A stretch of DNA of 53,588 nucleotides from a virus. The first letter of the stretch is position 1, and every line of letters starts with the position of its first letter. The stretch covers positions 1-53,588 of the IMG/VR virus record IMGVR_UViG_3300014720_004069. One strand, written 5' to 3'. Below the pieces are notes generated by a model. It was not told where the DNA came from. It made no database searches and saw only the letters and a list, made by a program, of their open reading frames with translations. Below, piece after piece: positions 33,504 through 42,014 of the stretch. Made by a program: the position numbers and the translations under genes.

Positions 33504-34105
33504 TTTTTAAACCAAAGATAATCGTTTTTACCAATCTTTGCTTTTGAATAAAAACCAAGATTGGTCAGCGCTTCAGTCACTTTTAGATTCATCCCAAAGC
33601 TATCGTTATAAAGTAGTTCCACTAATACTGCTTTTGTTTCACTAAAAAAATCTGCACATTGCAAGATATAAAATTCGGAACCTTCTACATCAATTTTCAC
33701 AATGTGCGGTCTAATCTTTTCTTCATTTGCGTTCTTGAATTCAACTTCTATAGAGTCTTGTTTGTCGAAGATTCCAAACGTACCATTATTGAACTTACCA
33801 TCACTTCTCATACCGATAGTAAAAGTCCCATTTGAATTGAATAGACCGTATGGATGTAATACTAGCCTTGAATTATTTAACTTGTCAAGTTCTTGAAAAT
33901 GTAATGGATGAGGCTCGTATGCATGAACTATTGAGTTAGGATAATGCTCCAAAAAACTTTCTGAAAAGTAACCGATATTTGCGCCGATGTCTGCTATAAT
34001 CAATTTATCGCTATTTACATCATCAATCATGTTTTTGAGAAATATGATTTGATTTGATGCACTCTGCTTCAACGCATCTTTCTTTTTTAGAGTTAGTAAT
34101 TCCAT
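33500..34105 (-). CDS. FkbM-family methyltransferase
   Basis: 201 residues. SAM-binding motif I is IIADIGANIGYFSESFLEHY, followed by VHAYEPHP (acidic residue contacting ribose) and the family mark HIVKIDVEGSEFYIL, then VLVELLYND. FkbM enzymes O-methylate sugars and other hydroxyl acceptors in surface glycans and antibiotics. It overlaps the neuA-like gene by 4 bp. The 11-base gap to the upstream gene makes a shared transcript likely. Confidence 0.83.
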   Translation of the reverse strand: MELLTLKKKDALKQSASNQIIFLKNMIDDVNSDKLIIADIGANIGYFSESFLEHYPNSIVHAYEPHPLHFQELDKLNNSRLVLHPYGLFNSNGTFTIGMRSDGKFNNGTFGIFDKQDSIEVEFKNANEEKIRPHIVKIDVEGSEFYILQCADFFSETKAVLVELLYNDSFGMNLKVTEALTNLGFYSKAKIGKNDYLWFKK

Positions 34106-34116
34106 GTTGTTAACTT

Positions 34117-35241
34117 TTATAGAATCAAATTCTTAATATGATTTTTTATAGATTTACAAGAGTTGGTTGAAATGAAAAATTGATTGTCGACATGATGAAT
34201 TTTTTCATCGACTTTGATATCTGTAATTTTTTCTATATGAGTATCGTATAGTTCATCAGGAAAAATGACATCTTTCAAATAAGAAACTTTTGAATAATAA
34301 AGTTTATCCCTATAATTCATCGAATAACTTTTGATTTTCGAAAAATGAGTTTCCCATGCAACATGAGAACCAGACATATTAAACATTGCGTCTGAAAACA
34401 TCATAGCTAAATAATGATCTTGGCTTTCAATTATAGTAGCATTCGGTATTACTTCTTTTAGAATTTGATATTGCGGTTTATGTGAATATATTCTCTTATA
34501 AATTCCCGTGAATTGAGATTCTAATTCATGAAAAATATAATCATGTGGGTACGTTTTTATCAACAGGTTGACATTATTATTGTTACAATGCTCGGATAGT
34601 AATTTCAATTGCAACATATTTTGTTGAAATTGTTCTTTGTGCGAACCTGGGTTTGAAGGGCACACAAGAATAGACTTCGAGTCCATTTTTAGATCGTACT
34701 TGGCAAAAAAGCTCTTCTTACACTCTAGATCATAGACACCTGTAATGTAAGGATCATAATGAGGAGATCCAGTAACATATATTTTTTTCTCATCTATGCC
34801 TTTATTTTGTAACCATTGTTTCCAAATAGGAGCTTTAGCAAAGTAAATGGTAGCAAACATAGTTGCATTAGTCAGAATGTCAGCTCCACCAACGTCCCAC
34901 GCTGCCATAGGACAATGCATCATATTTCTTATTTCTTTAGGATAACGAGTTTTTGGAGCTATATGAGTTGATGTAACTACAATAGAATAATCTTTAGAAA
35001 TGTTGTAAAGATCACCCCAGTTCTTAATAGTTCTTAAGTTTTTTTCTTTTGTAAAGACATCAGTATTAAAATAATACTTTTCATTGCCTTGAAATTTTTT
35101 GTTGAGTCTAATGTCTTTTTCAAACATCAAGAGATCAACTTGATCTTCAAGTTCTTCTTTCAAAATCTTTAAAAGACTGATTCCATCGTAAGGAATGCTG
35201 CTCCAAAAAAAGTCTCCCAGTAAAATTGCTACTTTCTTCAT
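34117..35241 (-). CDS. GT-B-like polysaccharide biosynthesis protein
   Basis: 374 residues from ATG 35241, which makes a 4-bp ATGA overlap with the upstream methyltransferase; the frame also reaches an ATG at 35259. N-terminal half starts KKVAILLGDFFWSSIPYDG. The C-terminal half has VTGSPHYDPY, LVCPSNPGSHKEQF and ESQDHYLAMMFSDAMFNMSG, which resemble the CDP-glycerol/teichoic-acid transferase and other GT-B folds where a Gly-Ser loop holds the nucleotide. No exact family is clear. It is the most AT-rich gene of the block. Confidence 0.6.
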   Translation of the reverse strand: MKKVAILLGDFFWSSIPYDGISLLKILKEELEDQVDLLMFEKDIRLNKKFQGNEKYYFNTDVFTKEKNLRTIKNWGDLYNISKDYSIVVTSTHIAPKTRYPKEIRNMMHCPMAAWDVGGADILTNATMFATIYFAKAPIWKQWLQNKGIDEKKIYVTGSPHYDPYITGVYDLECKKSFFAKYDLKMDSKSILVCPSNPGSHKEQFQQNMLQLKLLSEHCNNNNVNLLIKTYPHDYIFHELESQFTGIYKRIYSHKPQYQILKEVIPNATIIESQDHYLAMMFSDAMFNMSGSHVAWETHFSKIKSYSMNYRDKLYYSKVSYLKDVIFPDELYDTHIEKITDIKVDEKIHHVDNQFFISTNSCKSIKNHIKNLIL

Positions 35242-35978
35242 TTCTTTACTATGAGCCATCTTTCGAAATCGCCCGTTAGATGCATTTTTAATTCAAATGT
35301 ATTGGTGTCCAAAGAGCTAAGAAACTCGTCAACAGCTATTCGAGCGCCTGGATACTTTAAGGAATAGTATTCATCAAGTACTATTATACCGCCTTTAAGG
35401 ACATTAGAAAATTGTGTCTCTAAGCAAATTTTGTAAGGATCGTATAAGTCACAGTCTATGTGAAGAACAGCTATTTCTTCTTTAAGATAAGGAAGTGTGT
35501 CTGCAAAATTACCTTTTACCAAAGTTATCTTTCTATCTTTTGACTCAGTGAATACTACTTCTTCTGGATTTGAAAAGTACTGTGTTGTGAGATGTTCTTG
35601 ACTAGATAAAGAAACTAGCCTTTTCTTGCTTAATTCATAGTGAATTTTTGTTATTCTTCCTTCACTATGTAACTTTTCAAACATCTCGGGCTTGTCATTT
35701 TTGTTGACTTCTTCTGACTCAGGAAAACCTGAAAAAGTGTCATAACCGATAAAATTCCTGTCTATCTTTCTTAGTCTGCAAAATTCATTTGCTGTTAAAA
35801 GAGTGGTTCCCTTAAAAACACCACACTCAACGTAAGACCCTTTCAAATTTTTTGTTTTTTCAAGAGCATAGCATATTGTGAATACGTTGTCTCCAACTGA
35901 GAGACCCATATTTCTAACTGTCTCTCTTGACTTTAGAATATCTTTAGAAATCAAGTCGTATAATCTATCTTTTGACAT
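35238..35978 (-). CDS. TylF/macrocin-O-methyltransferase-family protein
   Basis: 246 residues. Family marks in order: GSYVECGVFKGTTLL (motif I), NFIGYDTFSGFPESE, VKGNFADTLPYL, IAVLHIDCDLYDPY and VLDEYYSLKYPGARIAVDEF. The DCDLYDPY acidic motif normally binds a metal ion. Members of the family methylate sugar hydroxyls. It begins the AT-rich run after a 42-base gap from the GC-richer dehydrogenase gene. Confidence 0.85.
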   Translation of the reverse strand: MSKDRLYDLISKDILKSRETVRNMGLSVGDNVFTICYALEKTKNLKGSYVECGVFKGTTLLTANEFCRLRKIDRNFIGYDTFSGFPESEEVNKNDKPEMFEKLHSEGRITKIHYELSKKRLVSLSSQEHLTTQYFSNPEEVVFTESKDRKITLVKGNFADTLPYLKEEIAVLHIDCDLYDPYKICLETQFSNVLKGGIIVLDEYYSLKYPGARIAVDEFLSSLDTNTFELKMHLTGDFERWLIVKK

Positions 35979-36020
35979 CTCTGATAATTCTTGTTCTGAG
36001 TATTGATTTGGTTAAAATTT

Positions 36021-36935
36021 CTATTCTCTTCTTTTAGAGACGGCCCGACCTATTTGCTCTTCCCAATCTCTCTCTTCTTTTCTTCTCACTTCAAGATTCT
36101 TTTCCCAAGCTGCAGTGAGGACTTTTGGGTCTACGCCGTTCTTCTTGGCAACATCGATCATTGCATTGATGTCCTTTGGGAAGCAGTGTCCTCCATAGCC
36201 TCTCGCACCATCAGGTCCTGGTACATTCCAGTGACTGTCTCCAAGACGTCTATCATACTTGGCATATTCTATCACCTTGTCGTAGTCTACGTTGAGGCCC
36301 GATGCATCCAGAGCTTCACAGATCTGTGCCATCTCGTTGGCGAACGCAACTTTGACAGTTAGAAAGTTGTTTGTGAGGTACTTCACCATCTCAGCTGTCG
36401 TAGAAGACGTCTTGACAATGGGAACTTTAGGAAAAGCCGACTGAAATACCTGCTTTACGACATTTATCCAAGGTCTTGGACCGCCTAGAACTATTCTATT
36501 CTGATTTCTCATGTCGTCTAGCGCGTTGGCTTCAGTAAGAAATTCGGGGTTAAAGATCACGTGTAGTCCACGTTGAGAAAACTTTCTATTCCAGGCTTCT
36601 GTCGATCCAGGCGGTACAGTTGATTTTACTACTGCTATCCGCTCTCCTGGGATCAGAGATAGCTTTTCTAAAACTTCTTCAACGATGCTAAGGTCTGCCG
36701 ATCCATCTTCGTACATGGGGGTCGGAAGACACACGAAATACACATTCGAGAAGTCATCTACGCTTTCTGCATATGACACTAAATCACTCAGATTTTCTGT
36801 TCTGTACTCGTGAGACTCTTTCACGTACTTTCCGGCCTTGTCATATGCTAGAACTCTGAATCCGTGCTCAGAAAATACTGTCGTAAGAGATCCACCTACA
36901 AAACCTTGTCCTATAACAGAGATGCTTTTGTACAT
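36021..36935 (-). CDS. UDP-glucose/GDP-mannose 6-dehydrogenase family, short form
   Basis: 304 residues. NAD-binding GQGFVGG at residues 9-15, VCLPTP, VVKSTVPPGST, FNPEFLTEANA, KYLTNNFLTVKVAFANE and the catalytic cysteine in YGGHCFPKD (Cys251). Full-length enzymes have 390-450 residues with a C-terminal UDP-binding domain, which is missing or very short here. The reaction gives a uronic acid from a nucleotide sugar, if the shorter enzyme is active. Several marine phages carry similar short forms. Its GC content is higher than that of the neighbouring AT-rich run. Confidence 0.85.
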   Translation of the reverse strand: MYKSISVIGQGFVGGSLTTVFSEHGFRVLAYDKAGKYVKESHEYRTENLSDLVSYAESVDDFSNVYFVCLPTPMYEDGSADLSIVEEVLEKLSLIPGERIAVVKSTVPPGSTEAWNRKFSQRGLHVIFNPEFLTEANALDDMRNQNRIVLGGPRPWINVVKQVFQSAFPKVPIVKTSSTTAEMVKYLTNNFLTVKVAFANEMAQICEALDASGLNVDYDKVIEYAKYDRRLGDSHWNVPGPDGARGYGGHCFPKDINAMIDVAKKNGVDPKVLTAAWEKNLEVRRKEERDWEEQIGRAVSKRRE

Positions 36936-36943
36936 TTTTATCT

Positions 36944-37498
36944 TTAGACGTTTCTGTTCTTCAATAAGAGACAGTATATGTCGTCTTTTATGAAGGATTT
37001 AACAATTAGGCCGCTGAAAATTTCATCAATCCTTTCAACTGTCGCATCTTTCCAAAAATCTTTGCCGAAGAGTCTGACGTCGTCTATCAGAACAAGACAA
37101 CTAGTGTTCTTTGTTCTGCAAAAATTAGAAACTATCAGGCATTCTTCGATCAAGGGACAGTCCTTTTCACCTCTGCCCGTATCTCCCATGGACCAATGAC
37201 CGTCAAGCCAGAAAACAGTTTTCTTTTCTATGTTTTCTAAAATAGAAGACAGAACTTTAATGCTATCTCCAAGGTACTGTTTGGCGTTCTTGATGTTACA
37301 CGCCAAAAAGTTCTGTCGAGTTATGTTGTAATACTTTTCAGAAATTTCTATTGTGTGCATCTCATCGAACAGAGAAGATACTTTTACGCACGTTTCGCCT
37401 ACATGACTTCCTGTCTCTACAAAAGACTTGTAATCTTCTAAAGAAACTTCTAATTCCTCAGAAACTATTTTTAAGTAATCTACGTTGAGTCTTCCCAT
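36944..37498 (-). CDS. Probable SAM-dependent methyltransferase
   Basis: 184 residues from ATG 37498, with AGAGGG 6 bases before it; a longer frame to 37579 runs into the previous gene. A Rossmann-type motif FVETGSHVGETCVKVSSLF is followed by HTIEISEKYYNITRQNF, then VFWLDGHWSMGD and SCLVLIDDVRLFG, the pattern of class I methyltransferases acting on sugars or small molecules. WLDGHW resembles the metal/substrate loop of the TylF-like group. Acceptor unknown. Confidence 0.7.
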   Translation of the reverse strand: MGRLNVDYLKIVSEELEVSLEDYKSFVETGSHVGETCVKVSSLFDEMHTIEISEKYYNITRQNFLACNIKNAKQYLGDSIKVLSSILENIEKKTVFWLDGHWSMGDTGRGEKDCPLIEECLIVSNFCRTKNTSCLVLIDDVRLFGKDFWKDATVERIDEIFSGLIVKSFIKDDIYCLLLKNRNV

Positions 37499-37523
37499 GT
37501 TTCCCTCTATTAATTTAATTAAT

Positions 37524-38483
37524 TTAATCTGACTTTGTCGAGTGTAAAAGATCAGTCCAGTCGCCTGGTTTTGCTTCATTTGGTCGAATGGGATTTTTCA
37601 ACCATACGCCATCACTCCCTATAAACTTGGAGAATCCAATAGGATTTGCCACTGTTTCTATTGAGTTTGGATAGTCCAGTTCGTAATCCGACTCTTTAAT
37701 GTAAGAGTAGTACTTCCACCCAGTATCATCTTTTGCTTGCCAATAATCACCATACCTTTTGTTTCCTCTGACTCTTCCCTGAGTCCCTCGAGGATCTGTG
37801 TATATTGCAATTGACTGAGGAACCGATGACAAAGCTAAAACATAGTTCCTCAAGTACCCATTCTTGATCATATTTCGAACTCTGTATCTCATCTCATTCT
37901 CGGAGTCCATTCCTCCTTCGTGATTTAAATTATTTTCAGACCACGGAAGAACTTTTTCAAGAATGGATCTTTTGAAAATTACGTCGGCAGCTGGGCTTAT
38001 TGGGTCTCTTGAAAGATCTGCAAAGAACTTGTTCTTTTTCGACAAAGGTTGTCTCTCTTCTGGGAAAGATCGAATGTCGTGCCCCTTATGTGTGGTTTTT
38101 CTCTGTGCGTCGAGCATGACACATCCGACTATGTCATCATTCTTTTCATAGAAGTTTATGACATCTTCGAGCCAGCCAGGTAGCACAAATTGCATGTCAC
38201 CCTGCAAGAGGCACAAATACTCTCCAGACGAGTTTGCAACGATCGTATTGAGACCTCTAGCATATTCATTAGAAGGGTCTCTCTGACCAATTCTAATGAC
38301 CTTTATTTCTCTTTCTTCTAGATTCCTTAGGTACTCTTCGAGACCTGGTTCTACCGAAGCATTATCTACCACTATTATTTCTTTGTCTGTGTAAGTCTCT
38401 GTGGTGTCTAAGAGAGACTCGAGACAGCTTTTCAAGTAAAACAGTCTATTACAAGAAACTATGCCAAACGTTACCTTTTTCAT
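37524..38483 (-). CDS. GT2 glycosyltransferase
   Basis: 319 residues from ATG 38483, which overlaps the previous stop by ATGA (a start 12 bases earlier is less likely). The GT-A opening VTFGIVSCNRLFYLKSCLES, VVDNASVE and LLQGDMQFVLPGW (Gly-Asp-Met in the DxD position) are present, with a C-terminal HEGGMDSENEMRYRV acceptor-side motif. The last 100 residues, with DYWQAKDDTGWKYY, seem specific to this protein. Part of the operon with the epimerase. Confidence 0.82.
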   Translation of the reverse strand: MKKVTFGIVSCNRLFYLKSCLESLLDTTETYTDKEIIVVDNASVEPGLEEYLRNLEEREIKVIRIGQRDPSNEYARGLNTIVANSSGEYLCLLQGDMQFVLPGWLEDVINFYEKNDDIVGCVMLDAQRKTTHKGHDIRSFPEERQPLSKKNKFFADLSRDPISPAADVIFKRSILEKVLPWSENNLNHEGGMDSENEMRYRVRNMIKNGYLRNYVLALSSVPQSIAIYTDPRGTQGRVRGNKRYGDYWQAKDDTGWKYYSYIKESDYELDYPNSIETVANPIGFSKFIGSDGVWLKNPIRPNEAKPGDWTDLLHSTKSD

Positions 38484-39523
38484 GTCGTTAGACAAGATTC
38501 TATAATCTCATTCAGTATTGTATTCAAGTCTCTCGTGATAGTCCAATTTGGATAATGAGTCTTGAATTTTGTCATATCACTGATGTAACAGATGTGATCA
38601 CCAATCCTCGATACAGGATTGTAAGAATAATTCAATTTATACCCCAGGTTACTAAGAAGGTCAATTATCTCAATTAAAGATGCGCTGTTTCTTCTGCACC
38701 CGCCTATGTTATAGACCTCACCGGGCCTCGGAGCTTTCATAAATTCATGGAACGCTGTGCAGACATCGTATGAGTGAATTTGGTCTCTTACCTGCTTTCC
38801 TTTGTAGCCAAAGATAGTGTAGTTTTTATTTTTGACTGCGCACTTGGTTATGTAAGACAAAAATCCGTGCAATTCGACACCTGCGTGTTGAGGACCAGTT
38901 AGACAACCACCTCTAAACACTCCAACAGGCATGCCGAAATATCTGCCGTACTCTTGGGCTAATACGTCTCCCGAAGTCTTTGATGCTCCAAAAAGAGAGT
39001 GGGTCGTTTGGTCAATGGACATGGATTCGCTTATGCCATTCTTGTAAGAGACATCTTCGTATTCGTATCTCTTTTCCATCTCTATCAAACCAACTTTATT
39101 GGGAGTGTCACCGTAGACTTTGTTTGTACTCACGTGAATGAATGGAGACTCTGGGCAGTTATTTCTTGCTGCTTCAAGGACGTTTAGAGTTCCTACTGCG
39201 TTTGTGCTAAAATCTTCGAAAGGAATTTTTGCAGCAAGATCGTGTGATGGCTGTGCAGCTGAATGGATGACAAAATGAGGTCTATGGATGCTGAATAACT
39301 CATCCATCTTTTTTGCGTCTCTGATGTCACAATTTTCATGATGGTAGTTTCTGTTTTTTGTCAACTTCTCTGTTACTGACGAAGTGTCACCTCCCTCTCC
39401 GAAAAATACTTTTCTCATGTTGTTATCGATTCCGACAACTTCATGTCCTAGAGACAAGAAATATGAAGATACTTCTGACCCAATTAGTCCTGACGCACCT
39501 GTAACTAATATTTTTTTCATCAT
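38480..39523 (-). CDS. Extended SDR nucleotide-sugar epimerase/dehydratase
   Basis: 347 residues from ATG 39523 (another ATG lies 3 bases further; a TTG at 39532 extends the frame). NAD motif VTGASGLIGS, then HSAAQPSHD, HVSTNKVYGD, and SLFGASKTSGD, EYGRYFGMPVGVFRGGCLTG and GKQVRDQIHSYDV. The set is closest to the CDP-tyvelose/paratose 2-epimerase-like group. The residue at the catalytic tyrosine position of YxxxK is phenylalanine (FGASK). I recall related bacterial proteins with the same FGASK, so it may be a family trait. Product sugar unknown. Confidence 0.8.
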   Translation of the reverse strand: MMKKILVTGASGLIGSEVSSYFLSLGHEVVGIDNNMRKVFFGEGGDTSSVTEKLTKNRNYHHENCDIRDAKKMDELFSIHRPHFVIHSAAQPSHDLAAKIPFEDFSTNAVGTLNVLEAARNNCPESPFIHVSTNKVYGDTPNKVGLIEMEKRYEYEDVSYKNGISESMSIDQTTHSLFGASKTSGDVLAQEYGRYFGMPVGVFRGGCLTGPQHAGVELHGFLSYITKCAVKNKNYTIFGYKGKQVRDQIHSYDVCTAFHEFMKAPRPGEVYNIGGCRRNSASLIEIIDLLSNLGYKLNYSYNPVSRIGDHICYISDMTKFKTHYPNWTITRDLNTILNEIIESCLTT

Positions 39524-39535
39524 ATTGAACAACTG

Positions 39536-40177
39536 TTAGTCTTTCTTTTTTACTAAAGTCATGATATACAATTGTGGTCTATCAGGCCACAAAAATTTTG
39601 TTCTCATTTTGTCGACCGGGTAGTCTATTAGACAAGGTACTTCTAAAGAAACAACATTTTCAATGTTGTCGTTGTTGTTGTAACCAAAACTGGGTTCGGA
39701 CTTTACTGCCAACCAAAATTTTTTTGTTTCTTCGTCTTTCTTGAGATTATCATTCCAATAACAAGAATAAAGAAGATTATCTTCAGCATATGCGTGCTCA
39801 TGCTCTCCATTCCTTACCCAACCAACTTTATAGTCTCTAAATCGCCAATGGTCTCCGAGACCCCAGTCTACTAATAGACGACCTCCTGCTTGAAGACTAT
39901 TCATGCATCTATAGAAAAAGTCCTGTGGGTCTTTAGAGAAGTATGCACACCTAGTGCATACGATTAAGTCATAACTTTTCTGCAAAGTCCATGGAGAATT
40001 GATTTCCCAATTATCGATCGAACGATCGTAGAAGTGTCTCGTTCTACCGTTAATATGCCGTGTGAGATTGTTCTCACACGGAAATCCTAAGAAGGCAACT
40101 GAGTTCACAGAAGTGTCGTTGTAATCTCTTAAAACACTCAAATATTCTTCGAATATGAACGGATCAGACTTACCCAT
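39536..40177 (-). CDS. Class I SAM-dependent methyltransferase-like protein
   Basis: 213 residues. The fold is suggested by VAFLGFPCENNLTRHI (altered motif I without the usual GxGxG), YDLIVCTRCAYFSKDPQDFF (motif post-II strand with the aligned helix) and LQAGGRLLVDWGLGDHWRF (motif III). The weak glycine motif means it may bind SAM poorly or not at all. AAGAAG lies before the ATG. It stands between the deacetylase and the epimerase and probably acts on the same sugar chain. Confidence 0.6.
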   Translation of the reverse strand: MGKSDPFIFEEYLSVLRDYNDTSVNSVAFLGFPCENNLTRHINGRTRHFYDRSIDNWEINSPWTLQKSYDLIVCTRCAYFSKDPQDFFYRCMNSLQAGGRLLVDWGLGDHWRFRDYKVGWVRNGEHEHAYAEDNLLYSCYWNDNLKKDEETKKFWLAVKSEPSFGYNNNDNIENVVSLEVPCLIDYPVDKMRTKFLWPDRPQLYIMTLVKKKD

Positions 40178-40204
40178 TTGATCTTACTTCTTGGTATGAC
40201 TCTA

Positions 40205-40906
40205 TCATAAATTTCCTATAAATTCAAATTCGACTACTTCTTGTGAGCCTATCCAAAATTGTAGTTGCTCACTTAGCGATTTGCTTAAGTAATTTTTGTC
40301 CCACTCGCATGCGTGATAAACAATTTCATTCTTTTCATAAGCAGCTAGATCTTCGAAAGGAGGCGCCGAAGTATAATAGACAACTTTATGAAAGTTATTC
40401 TCCTCTCCAGCATAAGTGGATTTTGCGTACTCTTTTGGAGACAATGCTAAAACTTGTATGCCGGCATCTTTAGCAGCAAGGATAGACCCAGGAGACATTC
40501 TCCATGCCGGAGGTCTAAACACTGGGGAGAAGACATCTTCTAATCCACTTTCTACCACTACTCTGTTGATTTCTTTAAACTTTGCATATGCTTCTTCGTA
40601 CGACAAAAAATGAAACTCGTCGTTGTCGTTTTTTCCTGGTATTCCATGAAAGTGGCCGTGAAAACCTACTTCGAAGTTTTTCTTAGATAGACTTTTCAAA
40701 GCTTGACAAAAATGTGGGTGTTCGTACAAGTACAAGGGTTTCTCTGTTTTTACTCCTTCTCTAATAGACCTCCAGTAAGCTGTAGGAACGAAAAGCGTAA
40801 ATTTAATGTCAGGAAACTTATCGATTAACTCATGACATCTATCGAGTACATTTATGGAGGAATAAGGGTGTGGAGATACGTCGTCAATGCTTATGTTGAT
40901 TTTCAT
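40205..40906 (-). CDS. Polysaccharide deacetylase (NodB-like)
   Basis: 233 residues from ATG 40906, with GGTGG 4 bases before it; the upstream extension to 40975 lies inside the neighbouring gene. Motif 1 ISIDDVSP supplies the catalytic Asp pair, motif 2 is FHGHFHG (metal-binding histidines), and motif 3 is FRPPAWRMSPG. Such enzymes remove N- or O-acetyl groups from sugars. No signal peptide is seen, so it would act on cytoplasmic intermediates. The 23-bp overlap with the upstream glycosyltransferase suggests coupled translation. Confidence 0.82.
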   Translation of the reverse strand: MKINISIDDVSPHPYSSINVLDRCHELIDKFPDIKFTLFVPTAYWRSIREGVKTEKPLYLYEHPHFCQALKSLSKKNFEVGFHGHFHGIPGKNDNDEFHFLSYEEAYAKFKEINRVVVESGLEDVFSPVFRPPAWRMSPGSILAAKDAGIQVLALSPKEYAKSTYAGEENNFHKVVYYTSAPPFEDLAAYEKNEIVYHACEWDKNYLSKSLSEQLQFWIGSQEVVEFEFIGNL

Positions 40907-41816
40907 GTGCCCACCTTTCAAAAAAGTCCACGTACTCTCTTGCCATGTCCAAAGAAGTCCTTTCATATGAGACATTTTGCAAGTCTCTTATTCTTGATTT
41001 ATCCGACAAAATCTCTATCAGATGATCAAAATCTTCGTATTCAATTCCTCTACTCTGGCAGTACTCATTGATGCTTCCACCATCTTTATGATATAGGATT
41101 GGTAGACCTAATGCCATGGCTTCCAAGACGTGGTTCGCTCCGGCTTCTTTCTTAGATGCTGTAACATACACGTGATTTTGTGCTAGAAGTCTAGACAAAC
41201 TCTCTACGTCTTGTGGACCTATGCTGTTCTTTAGAAAGACTCCCGAAGGTTTTCTTCCGATGTATGTGAATGTTGTGTCACCTTTCGACTCACAAAATTT
41301 GTCGAGTTTTTCGTAGACGTCAAATCCTTTCATGTTGTTGTCAGACCAGTGGTGAGTCACCAACTTCATCGTTCCACCAGAATATTTTGTTGACTTCTTT
41401 GAATCAATAAATTTTTTCAGAGGAGCATTTGGAATAACAACTGAGTCTTTGATTCCGCTGATGTTGGTGAGATAATTTTTCGCCCATTCGCTGGGGAATA
41501 TTACTTTGTCCACAACGCTAGAAGTCCTCTTTAGCACTTCTAGCAAGTCAGGTTTCCCATGCGTCCCTAAATCACCTACTCTCTGTACAAAAATGTTACC
41601 GGAATTCTTTTTTGACATCAAGTCATAGAAATTCGATGCATGATTAGGTCTAGGATCCATACAAAAAATGACATCAAAATCTAAGCTAAGCTTTATATCT
41701 TCTTCAAAAAATAACTCATGACTCCTAGACTTGCATTCTTCAACTATTTCGTTTAAGACTTTAGACCCACCTCCCCAAGGACCAAGAATAGGTCTTCTGT
41801 TAAAATAGATTTTCAT
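40884..41816 (-). CDS. GT-B glycosyltransferase (GT4-like)
   Basis: 310 residues. N-terminus MKIYFNRRPILGPWGGGSKV with a Gly-rich loop, IFPSEWAKNYL, and the donor motif KKEAGANHVLEAMALGLPIL (EX7E pattern). Shorter than typical GT4 enzymes of about 370 residues, so the acceptor half is reduced. Beyond its start an 88-base AT-rich gap holds no gene. Confidence 0.8.
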   Translation of the reverse strand: MKIYFNRRPILGPWGGGSKVLNEIVEECKSRSHELFFEEDIKLSLDFDVIFCMDPRPNHASNFYDLMSKKNSGNIFVQRVGDLGTHGKPDLLEVLKRTSSVVDKVIFPSEWAKNYLTNISGIKDSVVIPNAPLKKFIDSKKSTKYSGGTMKLVTHHWSDNNMKGFDVYEKLDKFCESKGDTTFTYIGRKPSGVFLKNSIGPQDVESLSRLLAQNHVYVTASKKEAGANHVLEAMALGLPILYHKDGGSINEYCQSRGIEYEDFDHLIEILSDKSRIRDLQNVSYERTSLDMAREYVDFFERWAHENQHKH

Positions 41817-41904
41817 TAAAAATTTTGCTCTTTTCTTTAATGTGTGTTATTTCATCTTAGAGTGATAGTAACAAATTTCTATAAGACAGACGAATAACCT
41901 GCTA

Positions 41905-42012
41905 TCAACTTAAGAGATCAGTGATGTCAAACCAATTTTGAAACTTGACCATGTCGTCTCTAAAGTTTCCTGGTGTGGATCTCCAGTTATCGTAAATTTC
42001 ACTTTCGTTCAT
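41905..42012 (-). CDS. Possible 35-residue protein
   Basis: An ATG 2 bases after the stop of the upstream glycosyltransferase opens a 35-codon frame ending at 41905. The text (ESEIYDNWRSTPGNFRDDMV, then FQNWFDITDLL) looks protein-like, with an amphipathic C-terminal helix, and it fills a gap that would otherwise be 200 bases long. It may be a small protein or the remains of a longer gene. No ribosome site stands out. Confidence 0.35.
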   Translation of the reverse strand: MNESEIYDNWRSTPGNFRDDMVKFQNWFDITDLLS

Positions 42013-42014
42013 TC

